Positions 15,618 to 23,244 of a DNA stretch of 27,846 nucleotides are shown in pieces (position 1 is the stretch's first letter; each line of letters starts with the position of its first letter). The translations under genes were made by a program, and so were the position numbers. Below the pieces are notes generated by a model. That model was not told where the DNA came from, searched no databases, and saw only the letters and a list, made by a program, of their open reading frames with translations. Origin of the DNA: JAEUMW01 sp039807745 (GTDB lineage Bacteria > Pseudomonadota > Gammaproteobacteria > Burkholderiales > JAEUMW01); assembly GCA_039807745.1 (NCBI GenBank), contig JBDHRV010000034.1, positions 1 to 27,846 on the forward strand. Direction: 5' to 3'.

Positions 15618-16795
15618 AGCAGCGCTTTCTTCACTGGCCAGCGCGGCTCATTGCCGCCGCGGGGCTCCTTGGCCTGGTCGCCGGCTGCCAGAGCATGGGC
15701 GAGACCTTTGCCGACTACTACGACGCGATCTTCAGCAGCTCCAAGGAGAAGCCGGCCAAGCTCGTGAGCTTCACCCCCACCGCGTCCGTGAGCGTGCTCT
15801 GGAAGGAGCGGGTGGGCGATGCGCGACCTTACGTCTTCTCGCCCGCGCTCGACGACGGCGCCCTCTACGCGGCCGACGCGAAGGGGCGGGTCACTGCCTT
15901 CGGCGAGAACGGCCGCGAGCTGTGGCGCAATGACACGTATCGCCCGCTCTCCGGAGGTGTCGGCGCCCGCAACGACCATGTCCTGGTGGGCACGCGCAAG
16001 GGCCAGGTCATTGCCCTCGACGGCCGCGGCGAGGTCCGCTGGATCACGCAGCTCAGCAGCGAGGTGCTGGCGCCGCCGCAGTATGCCGACGGTTTGGTCG
16101 TCGCGCGCAGTGGCGACGGCCGCATCTACGGCTTGAACGCCACGGACGGCACACGCAAGTGGGTCTACCAGCGCGGCACGCCGGCGCTCACCGTGCGCAG
16201 CTTCGCCGGCGCTCTGGTCACCCGCGGCGCGGTCTTTGCCGGCTACCCCGGCGGCAAGGTGGTCGCGCTCAACTTGCAGACCGGCGCACTCGGTTGGGAA
16301 GGCACGGTGGCGCAGCCGCGCGGCGCGACCGAACTCGAGCGCGTGGCGGACGTGACCAGCCTGCCGGTGCTCGACGGCACGCAGGTCTGCGCCGCGGCGT
16401 ACCAGGGACGCATTGCCTGCTTCGATGCATCCCGCGGCACACCGCTGTGGGCGCGCGACGTCTCGAGCGTGTCCGGCCTTGCGATCGCGGGGTCGTCGGT
16501 CTACGTGACCGACGACCGCGGCGCTGTCATTGCGCTCGACAAGAACTCAGGCAGCAGCCTCTGGAAGCAGGACAAGCTGACCGACCGCCGCGTGAGCGGC
16601 CCGCTGGTGTACCGGGACTACGTCGTGGTCGGCGATCTCGAGGGTTATCTGCACGTGATCAATCGCGACGACGGCTCCTTCGCGGCGCGCATCGCCACCG
16701 ACGGCAGTGCCATCGCGGCCACCCCGATCGCGCTCGACAACGCCGTGCTGGTGCAAACGCGCAAGGGCGGGCTTTTCGCCATCGACGTGCAATAG
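15614..16795 (+). CDS. bamB: Outer membrane protein assembly factor BamB
   Basis: A 393-residue lipoprotein subunit of the BAM complex that inserts beta-barrel proteins into the outer membrane. The signal peptide ends with a lipobox LVAGC (Cys25). The rest is a series of beta-propeller blades of the PQQ/quinoprotein type, each with a pattern like GALYAADAKGRVTAFG, GRIYGLNATDGTRKWVY, GKVVALNLQTGALGWEG, GRIACFDASRGTPLWAR and GAVIALDKNSGSSLWKQ. The GTG start at 15614 overlaps the stop of yfgM, so translation is probably coupled. The gene ends 13 bases before der. Confidence 0.94.
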   Translation: MKQRFLHWPARLIAAAGLLGLVAGCQSMGETFADYYDAIFSSSKEKPAKLVSFTPTASVSVLWKERVGDARPYVFSPALDDGALYAADAKGRVTAFGENGRELWRNDTYRPLSGGVGARNDHVLVGTRKGQVIALDGRGEVRWITQLSSEVLAPPQYADGLVVARSGDGRIYGLNATDGTRKWVYQRGTPALTVRSFAGALVTRGAVFAGYPGGKVVALNLQTGALGWEGTVAQPRGATELERVADVTSLPVLDGTQVCAAAYQGRIACFDASRGTPLWARDVSSVSGLAIAGSSVYVTDDRGAVIALDKNSGSSLWKQDKLTDRRVSGPLVYRDYVVVGDLEGYLHVINRDDGSFAARIATDGSAIAATPIALDNAVLVQTRKGGLFAIDVQ

Positions 16796-16808
16796 CGCGC
16801 CAGAGCCT

Positions 16809-18158
16809 GTGTTACCGACACTCGTCCTGGTGGGCCGGCCCAACGTCGGCAAATCCACCCTCTTCAACCGGCTGACGCGCAGCCGTGCCGCGCTCGTCGC
16901 CGACCTGCCGGGGCTCACGCGCGATCGCCAATACGGACACGGGCGGGTAGGGGACATGCCGTTTCTCGTGGTCGACACGGGAGGGTTCGAGCCGCAGGCA
17001 CAAGCCGGCATCATCTTCCAGATGGCGCGGCAGACCCTGCAGGCGATCGACGAAGCGGACGCCATCGTTTTCGTGGTCGATGTCCGCGACGGCCTCACGC
17101 CGGGCGATCGGGCCATCGCGGAGCAGTTGCGCCGAAGCGGCCGGCGCGTGATCGTCGCGGCCAACAAGGCCGAGTGCCTGGCACCGGAAGCAGCGTGCGC
17201 GGAGTTCCACGAGCTTGGCCTCGGCGAGCCGAGCGCGGTCTCGGCGGCCCATGGCGAGGGCGTGGGTGCGCTCGTGGAGGCGGCTCTGGCGGGCTGCGCG
17301 CTGCCGGCACAAGCGCAGGGGCCCGCGCCCGGCGCGCGCCATCCGAGTGTTGCGATCGTCGGCCGGCCGAACGTGGGCAAGTCCACGCTCGTCAATGCAC
17401 TGCTCGGCGAGGAACGGGTGATCGCCTGCGACCAGCCCGGGACGACGCGCGATGCGATCCGTGTCGAATTCGAGCGCGACGGACACCGCTTTACCTTGAT
17501 CGACACGGCGGGCTTGCGCCGGCGCGGCAAGGTCGACGGCGTGGCGGAAAAATTCTCGGTCGTGAAGACATTACAGGCCGTGGCAGAGGCGAACGTCGTG
17601 GTACTCGTGCTCGACGCACACGATGGTGTGAGCGATCAGGATGCGCATATCGGTGGCTTCGTCGTCGAGGCCGGGCGCGCCCTGGTGGTGGCGGTGAACA
17701 AGTGGGACGGCCTCGCGCCCGCCGCGCGCGAGCAGGTCAAGCGCGACCTCGAACGGCGGCTCGGCTTCCTCGCGTTCGCGCGCTGGCATTTCGTCTCGGC
17801 GCTGCGCGGCACCGGTCTGTCCGAGGTGCTGGCAGCGGTCCGCGCGGCCTATGCTGCCGCCATGACGCGCCTGCCCACGCCCAAGCTAACGCGCGCGCTG
17901 CAGGCGGCGGTGGCGCAGCAGCAGCCGCCGCGCGCGGGACTGATCCGGCCCAAGCTGCGCTATGCGCACCAGGGTGGCACGAACCCGCCGGTGATCGTGA
18001 TCCACGGCAACGCCGTCGACCAGGTGCCGGCCAGTTATCGCCGCTATCTGGAACGTTTCTTCTGCGAGGCTTTCGAACTCGGTGGGACGCCACTGCGCGT
18101 CGAACTGCGCAAGGGCAACAACCCGTATGCGAGTCGTACGGGTCGATCTCGACCCTGA
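16809..18158 (+). CDS. der: Ribosome biogenesis GTPase Der (EngA)
   Basis: A 449-residue tandem-GTPase factor required for 50S subunit assembly. Two G domains are seen with P-loops GRPNVGKST at about residues 9-17 and again at about 185-193. The first domain has DTGGFEPQ and NKAEC; the second has DTAGLRRRGK and NKWDG. The KH-like C-terminal domain follows (PTPKLTRALQAAV, IRPKLRYAHQGGTNPPVIVIHGN). The end KGNNPYASRTGRSRP is shorter and different from the basic lysine-rich tail that many Der proteins carry. The start is a GTG at 16809, which gives the usual LPTLVLVGRPN. The last codons lie within a run of inverted repeats described separately. Confidence 0.96.
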   Translation: MLPTLVLVGRPNVGKSTLFNRLTRSRAALVADLPGLTRDRQYGHGRVGDMPFLVVDTGGFEPQAQAGIIFQMARQTLQAIDEADAIVFVVDVRDGLTPGDRAIAEQLRRSGRRVIVAANKAECLAPEAACAEFHELGLGEPSAVSAAHGEGVGALVEAALAGCALPAQAQGPAPGARHPSVAIVGRPNVGKSTLVNALLGEERVIACDQPGTTRDAIRVEFERDGHRFTLIDTAGLRRRGKVDGVAEKFSVVKTLQAVAEANVVVLVLDAHDGVSDQDAHIGGFVVEAGRALVVAVNKWDGLAPAAREQVKRDLERRLGFLAFARWHFVSALRGTGLSEVLAAVRAAYAAAMTRLPTPKLTRALQAAVAQQQPPRAGLIRPKLRYAHQGGTNPPVIVIHGNAVDQVPASYRRYLERFFCEAFELGGTPLRVELRKGNNPYASRTGRSRP

Positions 18159-18179
18159 TTCTGGCGGTGGCTCCGCCAG
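18121..18179 (+). promoter_or_regulatory. Three packed inverted repeats at the der/hfq junction
   Basis: Three hairpins fit in 59 bases. ACCCGTA (18121-18127) pairs with TACGGGT (18137-18143). GGGTCG (18140-18145) pairs with CGACCC (18150-18155). CTGGCGG (18161-18167) pairs with CCGCCAG (18173-18179). The first two share bases 18140-18143, so they cannot form together. The first two lie in the der coding end, the third just after the stop. No T-run follows, so this is not a standard intrinsic terminator; it may pause transcription, protect the der message or influence hfq. Confidence 0.55.
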
Positions 18180-18243
18180 TGGTATTCCGGGGTAATTTGA
18201 AGTACAGTGCTCGGTCCGATTGCCAACAAAATGTGGAGTGGAA

Positions 18244-18483
18244 ATGAGCGGAAAAGGGCAAACGCTACAAGACCCGTTCCTCAACGCGCTGCGTAAGGAG
18301 CATATTCCCGTCTCGATTTATCTCGTGAACGGCATCAAGCTGCAGGGACAGATCGAATCGTTCGACCAATACGTGGTGCTGCTGCGAAACACCGTGACTC
18401 AGATGGTCTACAAGCACGCGATCTCGACCGTGGTGCCGTCGCGCCCGGTCAACCTGCAAGCGGGTGATCACGCCGACGGTTAG
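18244..18483 (+). CDS. hfq: RNA chaperone Hfq
   Basis: A 79-residue Hfq, the Sm-like hexamer that pairs small RNAs with messages. The sequence is canonical: KGQTLQDPFLNALRKEHIPVSIYLVNG (shown in parts: QDPFLNALR, VSIYLVNG), IKLQGQIESFDQYVVLL as Sm1 and the YKHAISTVVPSRPV end as Sm2, containing the key Tyr-Lys-His for RNA contact. The ATG at 18244 follows GTGGAGTGGA and gives the usual MSGKGQTLQDP start. Length is short because the disordered C-terminal tail seen in enterics is nearly absent, which is common in betaproteobacteria. hflX follows within 13 bases. Confidence 0.97.
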   Translation: MSGKGQTLQDPFLNALRKEHIPVSIYLVNGIKLQGQIESFDQYVVLLRNTVTQMVYKHAISTVVPSRPVNLQAGDHADG

Positions 18484-18496
18484 GGAAGCTCTTGTA

Positions 18497-19612
18497 GTGT
18501 TCGAACGTCCTGACAGCGGGCAGGAGGTGGTGCTCGCGAGCCTCGATCTCGGCACTGGTGAGCACGCCGAAAGCCTCGCCGAACTGGGAGAACTCGCCGG
18601 CAGTGCCGGGCTCAACGTCGTCGGGGTCGTGACTGGCAGACGCGCGCGGCCCGATCCGGCGCTCTTTGCCGGTGCCGGCAAGGTCGATGAGATCGGCGCG
18701 GCCGTGGCCGCTGCCGGTGCAACGCTCGTCGTCTTCGACCATGAGCTGACACCTGCCCAGGAGCGCAATCTGGAGATGCGGCTCAAATGCCGTGTCGTCG
18801 ACCGCACGGCGCTCATTCTCGATATCTTCGCGCAGCGCGCGCGCAGCCACGAGGGAAAGCTGCAGGTGGAACTCGCCCAGCTCGATCATCTCGCCACCCG
18901 GCTCGTGCGCGGCTGGTCGCATCTCGAGCGGCAGAAGGGCGGCATCGGGTTGCGGGGTCCGGGTGAAACGCAGCTCGAGACCGATCGCCGACTGCTCGCG
19001 AAGCGGGTCAAGGTGCTCAAGGATCGTCTCGAGAAGCTCAAGCGGCAGCGTGAGACGCAGCGCCGTGCGCGCCGTCGCGGTGAGGTCATGTCGGTCTCCC
19101 TGGTCGGGTACACGAACGCCGGCAAGTCCACGCTCTTCAACGCGCTGACGCGCGCCGAGGCCTATGCGGCGGATCGTCTGTTCGCGACGCTCGACACCAC
19201 CACGCGCCGAACCTTCACGCCTTCCGGTGCTGCGGTCGTGCTCTCCGACACCGTCGGCTTCATCAGGCATTTGCCGCACAGCCTGGTCGCGGCGTTTCGC
19301 GCCACGCTCGAGGAAACCGCGCAGGCCGACCTGCTGCTGCACGTGGTGGATGCGGCGAGTCCGCATCGAGCGACCCAGATCGAGCAGGTGAACAAGGTCC
19401 TGGGCGAGATCGGCGGCGGCGCACTGCCGCAGGTGCAGGTGCTGAACAAGATCGACCTCGCGGGCCTCGCGCCAGCGGTCGAGCGCGACGAGTGTGGTAC
19501 CATTGCCCGCGTTTTTTCGAGCGCACGCACCGGAGCCGGGCTCGACCTCGTTCGGCTCGCGCTCGACGAGGCTGCCTCCGAACGGATCTTCCGGAACGTC
19601 GCGAACGCATAG
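18497..19612 (+). CDS. hflX: GTPase HflX
   Basis: A 371-residue ribosome-associated GTPase that can split stalled 70S ribosomes, mainly after heat stress. The HflX N-terminal domain has the family start FERPDSGQ, RPDPALFAGAGKVDEI, FDHELTPAQERNLE and the highly conserved HLERQKGGIGLRGPGETQLE (here at about residues 136-156) followed by a coiled basic helix. The G domain begins with GYTNAGKST at about residues 204-212, with FATLDTTTR, DTVGFIRHLPH and NKID. It ends soon after the G domain, without the ~60-residue C-terminal domain of E. coli HflX. Start GTG 18497 aligns with known N-termini and has AGGGA upstream; a GTG at 18464 inside hfq is an alternative. Confidence 0.93.
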   Translation: MFERPDSGQEVVLASLDLGTGEHAESLAELGELAGSAGLNVVGVVTGRRARPDPALFAGAGKVDEIGAAVAAAGATLVVFDHELTPAQERNLEMRLKCRVVDRTALILDIFAQRARSHEGKLQVELAQLDHLATRLVRGWSHLERQKGGIGLRGPGETQLETDRRLLAKRVKVLKDRLEKLKRQRETQRRARRRGEVMSVSLVGYTNAGKSTLFNALTRAEAYAADRLFATLDTTTRRTFTPSGAAVVLSDTVGFIRHLPHSLVAAFRATLEETAQADLLLHVVDAASPHRATQIEQVNKVLGEIGGGALPQVQVLNKIDLAGLAPAVERDECGTIARVFSSARTGAGLDLVRLALDEAASERIFRNVANA

Positions 19613-19703
19613 TTGTCGGAATCGTCCATCGCCCGCATAGGCCACGCCTGCTGCGGCGCCTGCGAAACCTCCATTCACTCCAACGACGCTAACGGAAAGG
19701 CAC

Positions 19704-20885
19704 GTGGCTCTCAATGATCCCAATTGGGGCCGCCGCGGCGGCAACGAAGGTCCGCCCGACCTCGATGAGCTGTGGCGCAACCTTACGCAGAGGTTCAACA
19801 AGATTTTTGGCGGCAGAGGCGGCGGCCCGAACGAGCCGGGGCGCTCGCCGTTTCCGCGCATCCCGGGCGGCGCCGGCCTGGTGGTGGCGATCGCCGTGGC
19901 ACTCTGGCTGGCGAGCGGCTTCTACATCGTCGATGCGAGCCAGCGCGGGGTGGTGCTGCGCTTCGGCAAGTATCACCAGACCACGCAGCCCGGTCTGCAG
20001 TGGCACATTCCGTTTCCGATCGAGAGCGCGGAGATCGTGAACGTGTCGCAGGTGCGCACGGTGGAGGTGGGCTATCGCGCGAACGTCAAGAGTAAGGTAC
20101 TGAAGGAATCGCTGATGCTCACCGATGACGAGAACATCATCGACCTGCAGTTCGCCGTGCAGTATCTCGTGAAAAACCCCGAGGAGTTCCTGTTCAACAA
20201 TCGCAATCCGGACGACGCGGTGATGCAGGCCGCGGAGACCGCCATCCGCGAGGTGGTCGGCAAGAGCAAGATGGATTTCGTGCTCTACGAGGGCCGCGAG
20301 CAGGTCGCGGCGTCGGTGCAGAAGCTGCTGCAGGAAATCCTCGATCGCTACAAGACCGGCATCGAAGTGAGCAAAGTCACGATGCAGAACGCGCAGCCGC
20401 CGGAGCAGGTACAGGCGGCGTTCGATGACGCGGTGAAGGCCGGGCAGGATCGGGAGCGCCTGAAGAACGAGGGCCAGGCGTATGCGAACGATGTGATCCC
20501 CCGCGCCGCGGGCATGGCGTCGCGGCTCACCCAGGAAGCCGACGGCTATCGCCAGCGGGTCATCGCCACGGCCGAGGGCGACGCGAGCCGCTTCCGGCAG
20601 GTGCTGGTCGAGTACCAGAAGGCGCCTGCGGTCACCCGCGACAGGATGTATCTCGATACGATGCAGCAGATCCTCGGCAACGTCACCAAGGTGTTGGTCG
20701 ATCAGAAGGGGGGCAGCAACCTTCTCATGCTGCCGCTCGACAAGCTCATCCAGATGTCGGGCGGGGCGACACCCGTGCCCGACGCTGCGGCGAAACCGCC
20801 CGGGATGCCGGAGGCGGCGCCGCCGGGAGAGTCGCCGACACGGTCGCGCGAAAGCTTCCGCGGGCGCGAGAGGGAGACGCGGTGA
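19704..20885 (+). CDS. hflK: FtsH protease modulator HflK
   Basis: A 393-residue membrane protein of the SPFH (stomatin/prohibitin/flotillin/HflK) family. With HflC it forms a cage around FtsH and modulates degradation of membrane proteins. The start ALNDPNWGRRGG is a familiar HflK N-terminus, followed by a Gly-rich stretch and a transmembrane helix at about residues 57-75 (LVVAIAVALWLASGFYIV). The SPFH domain starts at SQRGVVLRFGKYH and contains LKESLMLTDDENIIDLQFAV; a charged helical region rich in Gln, Glu and Ala follows. The C-terminus is Pro/Arg-rich and disordered. The start is a GTG at 19704, with GGAAAGG just upstream. The 91 bases after hflX hold no feature I can name. Confidence 0.94.
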   Translation: MALNDPNWGRRGGNEGPPDLDELWRNLTQRFNKIFGGRGGGPNEPGRSPFPRIPGGAGLVVAIAVALWLASGFYIVDASQRGVVLRFGKYHQTTQPGLQWHIPFPIESAEIVNVSQVRTVEVGYRANVKSKVLKESLMLTDDENIIDLQFAVQYLVKNPEEFLFNNRNPDDAVMQAAETAIREVVGKSKMDFVLYEGREQVAASVQKLLQEILDRYKTGIEVSKVTMQNAQPPEQVQAAFDDAVKAGQDRERLKNEGQAYANDVIPRAAGMASRLTQEADGYRQRVIATAEGDASRFRQVLVEYQKAPAVTRDRMYLDTMQQILGNVTKVLVDQKGGSNLLMLPLDKLIQMSGGATPVPDAAAKPPGMPEAAPPGESPTRSRESFRGRERETR

Positions 20886-21772
20886 TGGCGCGCAGCATCG
20901 GAGCGATCGTGGTCCTCGCCATCATCGGCTTGATCGTCCTGAGCCTCTCCATGTTCACCGTGGATCAGCGGCAGAGCGCGATCGTCCTGCGCTTCGGCGA
21001 GATCATCGCGGTGACGACCAAGCCCGGTCTCTACTTCAAGGTACCGTTGGTGGACAACGTGCGCCTCTTCGACATGCGCATCCAGACGTTCGAAACGAGC
21101 GAGCCGGAGCGCTTCATCACGTCGGAGAAGAAGAACGTGCTGGTGGACTACTTCGTCAAGTGGCGCATCTCGGACGTGAAGCAGTATTACATCAGCGTGG
21201 GCGGCGACGAGAGCCGCGCGCAGACGCGCCTCTTGCAGACGATCAACGACAGCCTGCGCGCGGAGTTCGGCAAGCGCACGATTCACGATGTGGTGTCCGG
21301 CGAGCGCGACAAGATCATGGACTTGATGCGCGAGCGCGCGAACGAGGATGCCAGGAAGATCGGCGTGCAGGTGCTGGACGTGCGCTTGAAGCGCGTGGAT
21401 CTGCCGCAGGACGTGAGCGAGTCCGTGTATCGGCGCATGGAGGCGGAGCGGAAGAAGGTGGCGAACGAGCTGCGCTCGACCGGGGCGGCGGAATCGGAGA
21501 AGATCCGCGCCGATGCCGATCGGCAGCGCGAGGTCATCTTGGCGGAAGCCTATGGCGAAGCCCAGAAGATCAAGGGGGAAGGGGACGCGAAGGCTTCCGC
21601 CATCTACGCGCGAGCGTTCGAGGAGAGCCCGGAGTTCTACTCGTTCTACCGCAGCCTCGAAGCCTACCGGCAGAGCTTCAAGAACAAGAGCGACATGCTC
21701 GTGATGGATCCGAACACGGAGTTCTTCAAGTACTTCAAGAGTCAGGGATCGCCCGGGAAGGGCTCGAAATGA
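20885..21772 (+). CDS. hflC: FtsH protease modulator HflC
   Basis: A 295-residue partner of HflK, also of the SPFH family. The N-terminal transmembrane helix (IGAIVVLAIIGLIVLSLSMF) is followed by the SPFH domain, VDQRQSAIVLRFGEIIAV, KVPLVDNVRLFDMRIQTFE and VLVDYFVKWRISD. The later part is a long helix with KKVANELRSTGAAESEKIRADADRQ (in pieces: ANELRSTGAAESEKI, EVILAEAYGEAQKI), as expected for HflC. The ATG at 20885 shares one base with the hflK stop (TGATG). A GTG three bases earlier would give the same protein with one extra residue. Start and length match the family. Confidence 0.95.
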   Translation: MARSIGAIVVLAIIGLIVLSLSMFTVDQRQSAIVLRFGEIIAVTTKPGLYFKVPLVDNVRLFDMRIQTFETSEPERFITSEKKNVLVDYFVKWRISDVKQYYISVGGDESRAQTRLLQTINDSLRAEFGKRTIHDVVSGERDKIMDLMRERANEDARKIGVQVLDVRLKRVDLPQDVSESVYRRMEAERKKVANELRSTGAAESEKIRADADRQREVILAEAYGEAQKIKGEGDAKASAIYARAFEESPEFYSFYRSLEAYRQSFKNKSDMLVMDPNTEFFKYFKSQGSPGKGSK

Positions 21773-21829
21773 CGGGACGCTGCCCGCTGGCGCGCTCGCA
21801 CTGACCGCGACCCGGCACGAGGTTCGGGG

Positions 21830-22015
21830 ATGACGGCCACGCTCGTGACGGCGGTCGCTCTCGTGCTCGTGCTGGAGGGCGCGCTGCCCTTCATTGCGCC
21901 GTCGTTGTGGCGCGAGGCGTTTCGCCGCATGATCGAGCTGAGCGACGGTCAGATCCGGTTCATCGGCCTCACCTCCATGCTTGCCGGGTTGCTGCTGCTC
22001 CTGTTGCTACACTGA
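21830..22015 (+). CDS. DUF2065 (YjeT-like) small membrane protein
   Basis: A 61-residue protein with two hydrophobic helices: ALVLVLEGALPFIAPSLW near the start, and FIGLTSMLAGLLLLLLLH at the end, joined by a short REAFRRMIELSDGQIR segment. This matches the DUF2065 family (E. coli YjeT), found next to hflC in many proteobacteria. Its function is not known. The gene lies 57 bases after hflC and its stop is 30 bases before hisZ, so it is part of the same transcription unit. Confidence 0.85.
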   Translation: MTATLVTAVALVLVLEGALPFIAPSLWREAFRRMIELSDGQIRFIGLTSMLAGLLLLLLLH

Positions 22016-22045
22016 CCGGTCGCAACCCGGAGGTTGCCGCTCCCC

Positions 22046-23212
22046 ATGGACAACTGGCGTCTGCCCGACCACGTCGACGATGTACTCCCCGCCGAAGCGG
22101 CACGGATCGAGGCGCTGCGGCGCGGACTGCTCGATCTTTTTCGCGTCCACGGCTACGAGCTCGTCGCCCCGCCGCTGATCGAGTACGTCGAGTCGTTGCT
22201 CACCGGCAGCGGGCGCGACCTCGACCTCATGACCTTCAAGCTGGTCGACCAGCTGTCCGGGCGCCTGCTCGGCGTGCGCGCCGACATCACGCCGCAGGTC
22301 GCGCGCATCGACGCGCACATCCTGAACCGATCGGGCGTCACCCGTCTGTGCTATGCGGGAAGCGTGCTGCACGCGATGCCGGCCGGCGCTGCCCGGCGGC
22401 GCGAGCTGATCCAGGTCGGGGCCGAGATCTACGGCCACGGCGGCATCGACAGCGACGTCGAGATCCAGCGGCTGATGCTGGAAGCGCTGACCTGTGCCGG
22501 TTGCCGCGGGCTGCAGCTCGACTTGGGTCACGTGGCACCGTTTCGCGCCTTGATCGCGCACGGCGGCATCGAGCCCGAACGCGAGCTGGTGTTGTCGGAA
22601 GCCCTGCGCAGCAAGGACTTCCCGGCGCTGCGGGAGCACGTCGCGCTGCTGCCCAGGCCAATCGGGGAAGCGTTGCTGGCGCTCGGCGAACTGTACGGCG
22701 GGACGCAGGTGCTGCGGGAGGCGCGCCAGCGGCTGCCCGACCTGCCGGAGATCCGCGCTGCCCTCGACGATCTCGAACAGGCGTCGCGGGCGATCGCGGA
22801 GCTGCCGGTCCGCTGCTCGTTCGATCTCGGCGAGCTGCGCGGCTACCACTATCACACCGGCATCGTGTTTGCGGCCTACGCTGAAGGCTATGCCGACGCC
22901 ATTGGCCGCGGCGGGCGCTACGATGAGATCGGACACGCCTTCGGCCGGGCTCGTCCCGCCACCGGATTCTCCCTGGATCTGCGCGACATCGCTGCGACCG
23001 GCACGGTGGCGGTACCGCCGCGAGGCATACGTGCGCCGTGCTCGGACGATCCTGCGCTGCGTGCGACAATAGCCGACCTGCGGCGCGCCGGTGAAATCGT
23101 GATCGTCGCACTGCCGGGACAGCAGGACCCGTGCGGGGAAAGTCTCGCCGACCGGGAGCTCAAGCAGGCAGACGGCGGCTGGCAGGTCGTGCCGCTCGCG
23201 CGGCAACCGTAG
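22046..23212 (+). CDS. hisZ: ATP phosphoribosyltransferase regulatory subunit HisZ
   Basis: HisZ is a catalytically inactive histidyl-tRNA synthetase homologue that binds the short form of HisG and makes it active and feedback-regulated at the first step of histidine synthesis. The 388-residue protein has the class II fold start WRLPDHVDDVLPAEAARIE and SLLTGSGRDLDLMTFKLVDQ, then LSGRLLGVRADITPQVARIDAH and the GAEIYGHGGIDSDVEI region. The motif 2 of a true HisRS is not kept (LCYAGSVLHAMPAGAARRRE in its place). It ends with GYHYHTGIVFAAY and an Arg-Tyr GGRYDEIG. ATG 22046 follows CGGAGG; the upstream TTG at 22034 is in frame but less likely. Its presence predicts a short HisG elsewhere. Confidence 0.93.
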   Translation: MDNWRLPDHVDDVLPAEAARIEALRRGLLDLFRVHGYELVAPPLIEYVESLLTGSGRDLDLMTFKLVDQLSGRLLGVRADITPQVARIDAHILNRSGVTRLCYAGSVLHAMPAGAARRRELIQVGAEIYGHGGIDSDVEIQRLMLEALTCAGCRGLQLDLGHVAPFRALIAHGGIEPERELVLSEALRSKDFPALREHVALLPRPIGEALLALGELYGGTQVLREARQRLPDLPEIRAALDDLEQASRAIAELPVRCSFDLGELRGYHYHTGIVFAAYAEGYADAIGRGGRYDEIGHAFGRARPATGFSLDLRDIAATGTVAVPPRGIRAPCSDDPALRATIADLRRAGEIVIVALPGQQDPCGESLADRELKQADGGWQVVPLARQP

Positions 23213-23244
23213 GCCGCGGGTACGTTCGCAGGGGAGCGAGGGAC

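Noticed and set aside
18190..18243. Possible hfq promoter (TACAGT near 18203)
   Set aside because: Only four of six bases match a -10 box and no -35 is seen at a proper distance; hfq may have a promoter here, but the sequence does not show it clearly.
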